Program-made: the position numbers and the translations under genes | Origin: JAOZTV01 sp965371805 | Lineage (GTDB): Bacteria; Acidobacteriota; Aminicenantia; UBA2199 | Length of the DNA: 17,896 bases | Assembly: GCA_965371805.1 (NCBI GenBank) | Contig: CBDUZW010000087.1 | Span: forward strand, 1-17,896 | Reading direction: 5' to 3' | Shown: piece after piece, positions 6,905 through 14,490 of the stretch | Layout: every line of letters starts with the position of its first letter | Numbering within the stretch: the first letter of the stretch is position 1 | The notes under the pieces: generated by a model | Databases searched by the model: none | The model's input: the letters and a program-made list of their open reading frames with translations, nothing else | Told to the model about the DNA's origin: nothing

Positions 6905-6930
6905 TACTAACAAACAGTTGTTTATTAGTA
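6905..6930. repeat. 26-bp near-perfect palindrome after a propeller gene
   Basis: TACTAACAAACAG and TTGTTTATTAGTA pair over about 11 positions with one wobble and a four-base loop. It lies 24 nt downstream of the minus-strand stop at 6955. No T run follows on that strand, so it may be a 3'-end stabiliser, an inefficient terminator, or a mobile palindrome. Confidence 0.5.
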
Positions 6931-6954
6931 ACTTATAATATAATTTTTACCCAA

Positions 6955-8088
6955 TTAATTAAATAGTTTTTCTATTTTATATTCATAAATTTTGTTACCT
7001 ATATATGTGTCAATTACAAATAAAGAATTATTATGTATATATATTTTGTCACAACGAATATTTAATTTTTTTTTTGCAATGACTTTCCCATGTTTATTAA
7101 ATACCAATAACATAAACCTATCAGTTGATTCACTAACAAAATTTTTTGGATATATTTTATCTCCAGTAACATAGAAGATATCCTCTCTCTTTTTTCTTCT
7201 ATTAGCAACTACGAGATATACATTTTCTTTTTTATCAATTGTAACTCCTGCAATTACTTGAGCCATTTTTATTGGAATTTTCCCAATCATTTTTTTTTTA
7301 TATTTTCCCTCTACGATTAACTTATTTTTTTTTAAAATAACTTTAGGGGTGTGAAATGGGACTTGGAATCTAATAATTTGCTGTAATGTTCCTAAAGATG
7401 TATATTTTAAAAAAATGGGAAGAGATCTATAACAAACAATAACGTGACTTTTGATTGCAAACATTATTGAGTTTGAATCTTGTATTGTCTTTCCAAAATC
7501 AATATAATCTCCAATGCTTCCTATTTCCTCCCCATCAGTATTGTATAAAAAAAGAAGTTTTTTTTGTTTTAAGGAAAAATATTTTGATACTAAAGCAATT
7601 TCATTTTTAAAAACACTAATACCAGTTATTGATTTCTTTGTTTTAAAACTATTTTTATACTTAAATCCATTATTAAAAATCTGTATTCTATAATTAGAAT
7701 CATCTAGAACTATAGAAAAATTTCCCCCAAAAGATATTAAAGAAGGATGAAGCATATCTCCTGGACCTTTACCCTTTACTCCTATACTTTTTATAAAAAA
7801 ACCTTTTCTATTAAATACCTTCACTTTGTGTTCATTAGATGAAACTATATAAACATTATTTTTATAGATTTTTAAATCAGTTGGAAATAAAAAATAATCC
7901 TCTTGTTTCTCAGAATTTTCATTCCCCCATTCCTTTATTAAAGATAAATTTAACTTACCACTACATCTATTGATCTCTTCAAGATTGTTATCAATAATTT
8001 TTACACTAGTCGTAAATAAAAATGTTTCTGCATTTATAATTAAGAGAGAACATATTAAAAAAAATTTATAAAAACCACTATTTTTCAT
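6955..8088 (-). CDS. Secreted 6-bladed beta-propeller protein, group B
   Basis: A 377-residue protein with an N-terminal hydrophobic segment (about 7-27). The first blade has L-K-I-Y-K-N-N-V-Y-I-V followed by V-F-N-R-K-G-F-F-I-K and the signature I-G-V-K-G-K-G-P-G-D-M at 102-112. Later the repeat pattern recurs as I-D-K-K-E-N-V-Y-L-V and N-K-H-G-K-V-I-A-K. It ends N-K-I-Y-E-Y-K-I-E-K, without the acidic cluster seen in other members. AAGGAAG lies five bases before the ATG. It has a long leader (about 80 nt) from a TCTGTATAAT promoter and is followed by a palindrome at 6905-6930. Confidence 0.85.
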   Translation of the reverse strand: MKNSGFYKFFLICSLLIINAETFLFTTSVKIIDNNLEEINRCSGKLNLSLIKEWGNENSEKQEDYFLFPTDLKIYKNNVYIVSSNEHKVKVFNRKGFFIKSIGVKGKGPGDMLHPSLISFGGNFSIVLDDSNYRIQIFNNGFKYKNSFKTKKSITGISVFKNEIALVSKYFSLKQKKLLFLYNTDGEEIGSIGDYIDFGKTIQDSNSIMFAIKSHVIVCYRSLPIFLKYTSLGTLQQIIRFQVPFHTPKVILKKNKLIVEGKYKKKMIGKIPIKMAQVIAGVTIDKKENVYLVVANRRKKREDIFYVTGDKIYPKNFVSESTDRFMLLVFNKHGKVIAKKKLNIRCDKIYIHNNSLFVIDTYIGNKIYEYKIEKLFN

Positions 8089-8173
8089 AAAAACTTCCTT
8101 TGCTATTTATTTTTTCAGACAATTAGATCACTCCATCTCTATCTATTAATAAATATACTATTAGATATTTGTT

Positions 8174-8183
8174 ATTATACAGA
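8174..8183 (-). promoter_or_regulatory. TCTGTATAAT promoter core of the 6955-8088 gene
   Basis: The minus strand reads TCTGTATAAT, the same ten bases found upstream of the plus-strand propellers at 12136, 13441 and 17198. No good -35 box is present at normal spacing. The core lies about 86 nt from the start codon. Confidence 0.45.
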
Positions 8184-8228
8184 TAATGTAAATATTTTAC
8201 TATTAGAATTTATTAAATCATTTTCTTT

Positions 8229-8263
8229 TGAGTTTAACTGACTATATGTTGAACTCAGTTTTT
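8229..8263 (+). terminator. Terminator-like hairpin with T run on the plus strand
   Basis: TGAGTTTAAC (8229-8238) pairs with GTTGAACTCA (8248-8257) in a 10-bp stem with one wobble, followed by GTTTTT. The stem resembles the terminator at 1491-1517. No plus-strand gene ends nearby. On the minus strand it lies 18 nt after the propeller pseudogene but lacks a T run there. It may block antisense transcription or be left over from a lost gene. Confidence 0.5.
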
Positions 8264-8275
8264 GGTTTATTTATT

Positions 8276-8503
8276 TTAAATTATATCACCCGGTCCTTCT
8301 CCCTTTCTTCCTATTTTTATTATTTCTTTACCCTCCGGGGAGTATTTAATTATAGAATATGAATCTTAGTGGGAGTAAATGTTTTGTTTTTCATCAACAA
8401 AAATTTTTCTGCCCGTCCTGATATTAAGAATGCTTTCAGATGAGCTTAATAAAACGCTTAATAGAATTATACTTAATAATATAACTGTATATTTTTTTAA
8501 CAT
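8276..8503 (-). pseudogene. Remnant of a 6-bladed beta-propeller gene, group B
   Basis: One minus-strand frame of 76 codons reads from the ATG at 8503 to the TAA at 8276-8278. Codons 1-22 give a signal peptide (M-L-K-K-Y-T-V-I-L-L and more leucines). Codons 31-44 give the pre-blade segment with V-D-E-K-Q-N-I-Y-S. An in-frame TAA interrupts at codon 46 (8366-8368). Codons 47-75 then continue with I-I-K-Y-S-P-E-G-K-E-I-I and the family signature I-G-R-K-G-E-G-P-G-D-I. The frame stops right after the signature, so about 270 residues are missing. It begins 9 nt after the stop of the gene at 8513, on the same strand, as the last member of that operon. Confidence 0.8.
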
Positions 8504-8512
8504 ATTTTATGC

Positions 8513-9649
8513 CTACTCTGATATCTTGAATTTTCTAAATATCGGTTCGTCATCCTCATCTTTTCCAAGAAGCCAATAACTGCCATTTTTTCCTGGGATT
8601 AATTTATCTGGTTTAAACGTATTGTTAAATTCTTTATTTTCAAATATTAGTTGAACATTTGAAATGAACTCTCCCTTTGGATTAAAAACATCAAAATAAT
8701 TTGATTCATGATTTTCGTTTTTTTCTAAAAAAACAAGAATATTTCCTTGAATATCCGCAAGTATTGATTTAAATGGGGGTTTATATTTCTTAAATTTTAT
8801 TTTATTTTTAACTGTTTCTGGTGTTTTTATCCTTCTGCCACCTTTATAAAAGACAATTGTTTTAAAAAAGTTCTCTTTATCAGTCTCATTTATTTTTACC
8901 GGTTTATATGTATGTTTAAATGAACTCAATTTTTTATTATTTTTATTTATAATATTGAACATGTACTTTTCTGAATAACCAATAATAATTTCATTTTTTA
9001 CTGAGACATCCCAAAAAACCAAATATGGAAAGGGATGAACAATACTTTGATCTTTCATACTTCCTAATAAAACCTGTTGCTTATAAAGAGTCTGTTCCTT
9101 CTCTAGTGAGTCTGAAAATATTTTTATTATAGAGTCTTGAGTGTCATTCTCATTAAAAAAAAATTTCTTATATTCTATAAGAATATTTTTGTCTTGAAAA
9201 ATTCTTATTTTTTTAGGATATAGACCAAATTTTTGTTTAACTGAGCTGATAAATGTTCCATTTGTATTAAAAAAACAAAATCTTGAGTTTTTACTATCGA
9301 AAACAATTATTTTATTATTAATATAATTTATTAAGGTGGGTCCAGATAAGTCTCCTGGACCCTCTCCTTTTCTTCCAATTATTTTAATAAATTTGCCATT
9401 TAAATCAAATTTTTTTATGTTATTTGTCCTATAGTCTGATATATAGATATTTCTATCTTTGTCTTCAGTCAATGAAATGGGTGAAACCAATCTATTTGAG
9501 TCCGGTAAAGAATCATTATCAATTTTCTGTATTAATTTTAAACTTACTACTTTGCTTTTATAAACTTTTTCTAAGTTTATTGTATTACTCCAGATTAAAG
9601 TAATATTTATAAACATAATTATAATAACGCTAATTAATTTTTTTTTCAT
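8513..9649 (-). CDS. Secreted 6-bladed beta-propeller protein, group B
   Basis: The start is the ATG at 9649, because GGAGAT (9658-9653) lies just upstream; a start at 9676 would overlap the preceding gene's end. The 378-residue product has a signal peptide (about 1-21). It has the classic blade T-E-D-K-D-R-N-I-Y-I-S-D followed by I-K-K-F-D-L-N-G-K-F-I-K and I-G-R-K-G-E-G-P-G-D-L at 91-101. A Y-K-P-P-F element precedes the last blades, and the end is acidic (K-D-E-D-D-E-P) before F-R-K-F-K. It follows the gene at 9666 by 16 nt, so the two are cotranscribed. Nine A residues follow the start codon. The dead copy at 8276-8503 shares its signature and is probably a duplicate. Confidence 0.87.
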   Translation of the reverse strand: MKKKLISVIIIMFINITLIWSNTINLEKVYKSKVVSLKLIQKIDNDSLPDSNRLVSPISLTEDKDRNIYISDYRTNNIKKFDLNGKFIKIIGRKGEGPGDLSGPTLINYINNKIIVFDSKNSRFCFFNTNGTFISSVKQKFGLYPKKIRIFQDKNILIEYKKFFFNENDTQDSIIKIFSDSLEKEQTLYKQQVLLGSMKDQSIVHPFPYLVFWDVSVKNEIIIGYSEKYMFNIINKNNKKLSSFKHTYKPVKINETDKENFFKTIVFYKGGRRIKTPETVKNKIKFKKYKPPFKSILADIQGNILVFLEKNENHESNYFDVFNPKGEFISNVQLIFENKEFNNTFKPDKLIPGKNGSYWLLGKDEDDEPIFRKFKISE

Positions 9650-9665
9650 AATATCTCCAATTATT

Positions 9666-10832
9666 TTATATACCATTATAGATTAGTGGAAGGTTTTTTA
9701 CTTTATATTCTGTATATATATCCATGTCTTCTTTGTGTACTATAACACCGACACTATTTTTAAAGAAATTTATTCTGGAAATATTTACAAGCTCATTTCC
9801 TTTTAATATATAAATAAACTCTCCTTTTGAATTAAATACATCTATTACTTCTTCAGCACTTGATATAGGTCTTAAAATTCCGATAAACCCATATGGCAGA
9901 ATTCGAACTCTATAAATAACCGGATAGTTTTTTTCAGGAGGATTTTTAAGAAATGCTTTTCTATAATGCATAGGCCAGCCCATTCTTCTAAATTCTTCTG
10001 CCATTTTTTTAAATTCATCTTTTGTGATTTTTATTGGTTTATAATCCTTATGTATAACCTTTTTTATCTTTCCTTCTAAATTAATCAAATATATTTTATA
10101 ATCAAAATTATGACAACAGTAGATAAAATCATTATTTGAATTATACAAATATTCTATCCTAGGTGATGTTCCTCCAACATATGTAAATATTTTATCTTGT
10201 AATTTAAGTGATGAATAGCCTATATTATTTTCAATTCTTTTATATATATCTTTCAAAATCTTATTATCTTGCTTCAAAACACATGAAATTCCAATTTTTT
10301 TATTATTATCATAAATATTGTGAGTTGTGATATATCTTTTATCATCTATATGGTCCAATAATTCAATTGTTTGAATCTTTAATTTTTTTTCTCTTATGAA
10401 ATTGCCATTTAAATCAAAGCAGCAAAACTTATTTCTATTAGAGCAAATAACCATATTATTGATGATTTTAAATTTATATATTCTACTTAATTCTTCTGGT
10501 CCAAAACCTTTATTGAGAAAGCTTTTAATAAATTCCCCTTTGGAATTAAATTTATATATTTTTACATTTGTTTTATCTAAAAAATAGAGATCTCCCTTTT
10601 CATCTTTTTTTATACTATGAAAAAAAGATATTCCATTTTGGTCGGATAATTCTTTTGAAGATTTTTTTTTTATAATGTTCAGCACCAAAGTTATAGTCCC
10701 ATTTTTTGGAATTGACTTATTATAAATATTTATATCTTTCGTTAATAAATCTTTATTTTTATGCCTGTTACCACAATTTAGAACAAATAGAATCAAACAA
10801 GCGAAAGTTAACAATTTTAGTGCTAGTTTCAT
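9666..10832 (-). CDS. 6-bladed beta-propeller lipoprotein, group B
   Basis: The start is the ATG at 10832, five bases after AGGAG; an ATG at 10850 would place that ribosome site inside the gene. The 388-residue product has a lipobox F-V-L-N-C with Cys20, so it should be lipid-anchored. The next residues are G-N-R, without an Asp at +2, so outer-membrane sorting is possible by the E. coli rule. The blade region reads K-K-D-E-K-G-D-L-Y-F-L-D, I-Y-K-F-N-S-K-G-E-F-I-K, then the divergent signature F-L-N-K-G-F-G-P-E-E-L (105-115). It is the middle gene of the 11891-to-8513 operon, 39 nt after the gene at 10872. Confidence 0.87.
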   Translation of the reverse strand: MKLALKLLTFACLILFVLNCGNRHKNKDLLTKDINIYNKSIPKNGTITLVLNIIKKKSSKELSDQNGISFFHSIKKDEKGDLYFLDKTNVKIYKFNSKGEFIKSFLNKGFGPEELSRIYKFKIINNMVICSNRNKFCCFDLNGNFIREKKLKIQTIELLDHIDDKRYITTHNIYDNNKKIGISCVLKQDNKILKDIYKRIENNIGYSSLKLQDKIFTYVGGTSPRIEYLYNSNNDFIYCCHNFDYKIYLINLEGKIKKVIHKDYKPIKITKDEFKKMAEEFRRMGWPMHYRKAFLKNPPEKNYPVIYRVRILPYGFIGILRPISSAEEVIDVFNSKGEFIYILKGNELVNISRINFFKNSVGVIVHKEDMDIYTEYKVKNLPLIYNGI

Positions 10833-10871
10833 TAAAACTCCTTTTTTCAATTTTTATTTACTACCCTTTTC

Positions 10872-11891
10872 TCATTTTGAAAATATTTTAAGTGAGTGAA
10901 GTTCCCAGACATCCTCTCCTTCGTAAAGATAATAGTAAATACCATCTTTAACTGTACATCTATATTGTGATTCTCGAGGAACAAATATCTTTTCGAGTAC
11001 TTTACTTTTCAAATCAATAGCAATAAGCTCAATAAGCTCCTCTTCTGTATTAAATGTGAAGGCATATATATTATTATCAAAAACATAGGCTCTCTTATAA
11101 GCTGGAAAATATTCTGGGGACACAAATTCACCTATAATTTTTTTATATGATTTCCAATTTTTGCCCATCTCTTTTTCTAAAGATTTGATCGCAATATTTT
11201 TTAACTTTTCCGTTACTTTTTTCTTTTTATAAGGGACATTAATCTCATATAATTCATTCCCCTTTGAATCAAATATTTTAAAATAAAATCCCTTTTGGGG
11301 ATCAAAAACGACTATCTTATCTTCTGTAACACCAAAACCCTGGCGAGCTGAAAAGTATTCAAAATCTAATTTCGTATTTCTATTTCTTGTCCAAATAGAA
11401 TCTTTATCAATGATTTTATAAATGGTTTTAATTTTTTCAAACTTTTTACTATAAATATTTATAAATTTAACTGGATTTCCAAATCTTGTTATGTTTCTTT
11501 TTTTCGAAGATTTAGTACTTACAAAATTATTTAAAACTGGTTTCAATCTTAGAACTCTTGGACATACACGCTCTTCTATTAATTTACCATCTAAAGAGAA
11601 ATGATATTCTCTGGTGTTAAATAAAATTAATTTTTCATCTCTAATAAATATCCTACCTGGATTATCAATAAACTCTCCGGGACCTTCTCCCTGATTTCCA
11701 AAGGATTTAATAAATTTATAGTTTTTTTTTGAATAGATATGTATTTTACATTTTTTACCATCAACTATATAAATCCTTTCTTTTCCTACAGTAATATGCA
11801 AGTTTTTTGTTAATTCAGGCATATCAGCCAGCTTCTCAGCAAAACAAAAAAAACTACTAAAAATAATTATTAAAATAAGCATTTTTTTCAT
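10872..11891 (-). CDS. Secreted 6-bladed beta-propeller protein, group A
   Basis: The start chosen is the ATG at 11891, six bases after GAGG. The GTG at 11903 and ATG at 11897 overlap or abut that site. The 339-residue protein has a signal peptide (cleavage likely after C-F-A, about residue 18). A short lead-in E-L-T-K-N-L-H-I-T-V and I-Y-S-K-K-N-Y-K-F-I-K precede the signature F-G-N-Q-G-E-G-P-G-E-F (64-74). The late motif is Y-F-P-A-Y, and the end is E-D-V-W-E-L-H, as in the gene at 1718. It is the first gene of a minus-strand operon with 9666 and 8513. Groups A and B are thus encoded in one transcript. Confidence 0.87.
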   Translation of the reverse strand: MKKMLILIIIFSSFFCFAEKLADMPELTKNLHITVGKERIYIVDGKKCKIHIYSKKNYKFIKSFGNQGEGPGEFIDNPGRIFIRDEKLILFNTREYHFSLDGKLIEERVCPRVLRLKPVLNNFVSTKSSKKRNITRFGNPVKFINIYSKKFEKIKTIYKIIDKDSIWTRNRNTKLDFEYFSARQGFGVTEDKIVVFDPQKGFYFKIFDSKGNELYEINVPYKKKKVTEKLKNIAIKSLEKEMGKNWKSYKKIIGEFVSPEYFPAYKRAYVFDNNIYAFTFNTEEELIELIAIDLKSKVLEKIFVPRESQYRCTVKDGIYYYLYEGEDVWELHSLKIFSK

Positions 11892-11933
11892 AAACATCCT
11901 CACAAATTATAATAGAATTTATTTGACAAAATA

Positions 11934-11962
11934 ATTATACTGATTTTAAAAAAAGTATACAA
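11934..11962 (-). promoter_or_regulatory. Promoter of the three-propeller operon
   Basis: The minus strand carries TTGTAT (11962-11957), a 17-bp spacer and TATAAT (11939-11934), preceded by CAG. Transcription would start about 36 nt before the ATG at 11891. A second TATAAT at 11911-11906 lacks a -35 box at normal spacing. Confidence 0.5.
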
Positions 11963-11981
11963 ATAAAAAGTGAATAACCTT

Positions 11982-12028
11982 AAAGGGCTAACGGAAACAT
12001 AGCTGCTATATACTGCAATAAAAATTCC
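11982..12028 (+). repeat. Dispersed intergenic element, copy 4
   Basis: AAAGGGC followed by TAACGGAAACATAGCTGC, then TATATACTGCAATA and TTCC. The 18-base block is identical to 4793-4810 and the rest aligns with copies at 80-121 and 3317-3358. It lies in the divergent spacer between the operon starting at 11891 and the gene starting at 12136. Confidence 0.5.
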
Positions 12029-12076
12029 TTTTATCGTAAAAGTTCAGTAAAGTACATCTTCTAATTGCAAAAATTA

Positions 12077-12106
12077 TTGGAAATAATACTCAAAAGTCTG
12101 TATAAT
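12077..12106 (+). promoter_or_regulatory. TCTGTATAAT-type promoter of the gene at 12136
   Basis: TTGGAA (12077-12082), an 18-bp spacer ending TCTG, then TATAAT (12101-12106), with AAAAGGAAG (12122-12130) as the ribosome site. The spacing and core are the same as at 13369-13398, so the two promoters look like copies. Confidence 0.6.
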
Positions 12107-12135
12107 CAATATATAGATATTAAAAGGAAGTAAAG

Positions 12136-13263
12136 ATGAAATTTATAAATGTAATAATTATTATTTTATTTTTTAGTTTATTTTATAATTGTAGCTCAAA
12201 AAATGAGTCTAACTTAAATAACGAATCAGGTAATAATAATGAATCATTACTAAAAATAAAAACAAAATTTATTTTTTCTATTAGTTCTAATGAAATATCT
12301 GAAGAAAAAGGATTTTATGTAATAACCGATTTTATAAAAGATAATGATGGCACTATTTATTTGTCAGACCAAAAAAATGTTAGAATAATGCGATTGAATA
12401 AAGATGGAAAAATATTAAATTATTTCTTAAAAAAGGGCGAAGGCCCTGGAGAATTCTATCCATATTTTACTCCTCAATTAACAAATAATTATCTATGGGT
12501 CATTGGCAGGAAAAAAATTGCAAAATTTAAAAAAAATGGAGAATATATTGAAGAATATAAGCTTAAAAATTTTTATTCATCTATCATTGTTTTAAATGAC
12601 AAAAATTTTCTGGCTTTTCAATATAGTGATATCCCAAATCAGAAATTGAAATTTGAGAAAATTTTAGGTCTATTTGAGTTTGAAAAAGAGAGACTTGTTA
12701 GAATATATTACAAAGGGTTAAATCTTGGTAAAACTTATATTCAAAGAGGAAAAAGCCATATTGCATTATTTTTAGAAAAAGGAATTATGCCTGATATTAT
12801 TTATACATATGATTTTATTAATAAAAAAATATTTATATGCAAAAATGATGAGTATAAAATCTATATAAAAAATTTGATTGGAGTCGATTTAGGTAAGTTA
12901 AAGAAAAATTATCAATTAATAGAAATATCCAATAAATACAAAAAAAAGATTGTAGATGTTTTTGGTAATATTGGAAAAGAATTAAAAGATCAAATAAACA
13001 AGAAAATTCCCACAAATTTTTGTGCTATTAAAGATTTAAATTTATTAAATAACCATTATTTGTTTATCCATAGAATAAAAAAGGATGGAGCTATAACAAT
13101 AGACATGTTTGACACAAAAAAAAGAAGTTATATAACATCTTTTGATTTATTACCAGAAATAGCGAATAAAGAAATTAAAATCATTGGAAATGTTTTATCC
13201 GTTATTGATAGTAGTGAAGAAAACACATATTATAAAGAATACAAAGTGGTTTTGACATTATAG
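12136..13263 (+). CDS. 6-bladed beta-propeller lipoprotein, group B
   Basis: A 375-residue protein with a lipobox L-F-Y-N-C (Cys19) followed by a Ser/Asn/Glu-rich linker (about 20-38) that should act as a tether. The blade region has K-D-N-D-G-T-I-Y-L-S-D, I-M-R-L-N-K-D-G-K-I-L and the signature F-L-K-K-G-E-G-P-G-E-F at 97-107. The end is S-S-E-E-N-T-Y-Y-K-E-Y, the group B closing pattern. A GGAAG five bases before the ATG supports the start. It is divergent from the minus-strand operon at 11891 and followed after 177 nt by another propeller with its own promoter. Surface or periplasmic exposure follows from the lipobox; the binding partner is unknown. Confidence 0.87.
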   Translation: MKFINVIIIILFFSLFYNCSSKNESNLNNESGNNNESLLKIKTKFIFSISSNEISEEKGFYVITDFIKDNDGTIYLSDQKNVRIMRLNKDGKILNYFLKKGEGPGEFYPYFTPQLTNNYLWVIGRKKIAKFKKNGEYIEEYKLKNFYSSIIVLNDKNFLAFQYSDIPNQKLKFEKILGLFEFEKERLVRIYYKGLNLGKTYIQRGKSHIALFLEKGIMPDIIYTYDFINKKIFICKNDEYKIYIKNLIGVDLGKLKKNYQLIEISNKYKKKIVDVFGNIGKELKDQINKKIPTNFCAIKDLNLLNNHYLFIHRIKKDGAITIDMFDTKKRSYITSFDLLPEIANKEIKIIGNVLSVIDSSEENTYYKEYKVVLTL

Positions 13264-13269
13264 GAGTAA

Positions 13270-13310
13270 CCTCACGAAACGGTAAAAATCGTACGTTAAG
13301 GACTAAATGA
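13270..13310 (+). repeat. Spacer block shared with 17077-17119, upstream of propeller genes
   Basis: TCACGAAACGGTAAAAATCG followed by TACGTTAAGGACTAAATGA aligns with 17078-17119 (TCACGAAA-GGGAAAATATTG, TATGTTAAGGAATTATTAATGA) at roughly three of four positions. Both blocks lie about 115-160 nt before a plus-strand propeller start and about 65-120 nt before a TCTGTATAAT core. They look like copied upstream regions. Confidence 0.5.
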
Positions 13311-13368
13311 GCAAGTTTACATATGGTTAAAATTATCCGACTCAGAAAAATTAAAATGGTTGTTTTTA

Positions 13369-13398
13369 TTGCAAAAAAGATATTGTTTTCTGTATAAT
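13369..13398 (+). promoter_or_regulatory. TCTGTATAAT-type promoter of the gene at 13441
   Basis: TTGCAA (13369-13374), an 18-bp spacer ending TCTG, then TATAAT (13393-13398). TTAAAAGGAAG follows at 13412-13422, nearly the same as before the gene at 12136. Confidence 0.6.
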
Positions 13399-13427
13399 CT
13401 CTATAAAGATTTTAAAAGGAAGAAAAG

Positions 13428-13448
13428 ATGAAAAAAGTGTATGAATAA
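13428..13448 (+). CDS. Six-codon leader ORF overlapping the next start
   Basis: The ribosome site AAAAGGAAG is spaced for the ATG at 13428, which reads M-K-K-V-Y-E and stops at 13448. The propeller frame starts at the ATG at 13441, inside this mini-ORF and in another frame. Either a leader peptide couples translation by reinitiation, or a one-base change in the A6 run shifted an originally longer signal peptide. Losing one A would join the two frames. Confidence 0.35.
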   Translation: MKKVYE

Positions 13449-14490
13449 AATTATACTAATCAATACCCTGTTACTGTTGTTGTTTTTGAGTTTTTGCAAA
13501 AAAGAGCCTGAAAAATCGGATCTGGACAATGTGCCTGTTGAGTATCATAATGTTACCAACGCGAAAAAGATTGCTTCGTTTTCTGAACCTGGAGTATTAC
13601 AGTCTGTAAAGATTCTTGGAAAACATATATATATCGCAGATAAAAAGTACATGTATTCTTATAATTTCGATAATTTTAAATTTGTTGCCAAATTGAACGA
13701 ATTCGGAGAAGGCCCCAGTGAATTTACTTTTAGCCCATTAATATATAAGCAATATAACGATTATACATTGGTGACTTTATTAAAAATTGTCATATTGGAT
13801 TCGGAATACAAATACGTAAAAGATATTAAATTGGGAAGATATTTTTTTGATGTAATTCCTCTTGGCGAATATTTCATTAAGAGTGACTTCTTTTTTGCCG
13901 GTGATAATTTAAAATGCATCGTCTATCTATTTGATAAGCATAACAAAGTAATCAGAAAGATTATTTCTTTTCCAAAGGATACCTATCAACCAAAGGCCAA
14001 TTATATTTTTCATAATATAGCAGCTTCCAGAGTATGGAAAAAAAAATTATATATAGGCCAATCCTATAAAGGCTTATATTTTGACGTGTTCGATGAAAAC
14101 GGAAACTTTCTGTATAAAATCAGTAGGCATCTCTCCAAGATAAAGGTTGAGAAAAAGCATTTGAAAAATTATTTTGATTACTGGAAATTTTTTTTAGGTG
14201 AAACGAAATTTAACTCACTGACTTGGGATCCAAAAAAATATAAAGTACAAGAATATGTCCCTGCCTTCAAAGATTTCCAAATTCAACAAGATAAAATATA
14301 TGTAAAAACTTTCGATATAAAAGATGATACAGAAAAATACATTATCATGGATCTGAAAGGCAACATCACCAAATGTATCTATTTGCCTATCACTTTTTGG
14401 AAGTCATGGCTCTTTCACCAGAATACCTTCTTTTACCTGAGAGATAACGGCAATAATGAGTGTTGGGATTTGTATACGATACAACTTTAA
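13441..14490 (+). CDS. 6-bladed beta-propeller lipoprotein, group A
   Basis: A 349-residue protein with a lipobox L-S-F-C (Cys19) followed by K-K-E-P-E-K. The first blade ends L-N-E-F-G-E-G-P-S-E-F at 85-95, a divergent signature that keeps the G-x-G-P core. The late motif Y-V-P-A-F and the end N-E-C-W-D-L-Y match group A. The ATG at 13441 is about 18 nt from the ribosome site, too far for direct initiation (see the leader at 13428). Codon use is less AT-biased than in the neighbours (stretches with GCG, CTG, GTG, GGC), which suggests a different age or origin. No strong terminator follows; a 6-bp AATCTA/TAGATT stem is at 14545-14562. Confidence 0.85.
   Translation: MNKIILINTLLLLLFLSFCKKEPEKSDLDNVPVEYHNVTNAKKIASFSEPGVLQSVKILGKHIYIADKKYMYSYNFDNFKFVAKLNEFGEGPSEFTFSPLIYKQYNDYTLVTLLKIVILDSEYKYVKDIKLGRYFFDVIPLGEYFIKSDFFFAGDNLKCIVYLFDKHNKVIRKIISFPKDTYQPKANYIFHNIAASRVWKKKLYIGQSYKGLYFDVFDENGNFLYKISRHLSKIKVEKKHLKNYFDYWKFFLGETKFNSLTWDPKKYKVQEYVPAFKDFQIQQDKIYVKTFDIKDDTEKYIIMDLKGNITKCIYLPITFWKSWLFHQNTFFYLRDNGNNECWDLYTIQL

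Noticed and set aside
8366..8368. Reassignment of TAA as a sense codon, suggested by the intact frame around the stop in the remnant.
   Set aside because: All other genes use TAA, TAG or TGA as ordinary stops at family-consistent lengths, and the remnant ends at another TAA far short of full length.
13428..13448. Small partner peptides of the kind (NVEALA) often found beside Bacteroidota 6-bladed propeller genes.
   Set aside because: The only short translated candidate, six codons, has no such motif, and no other spacer encodes a 50-90 residue exported peptide.
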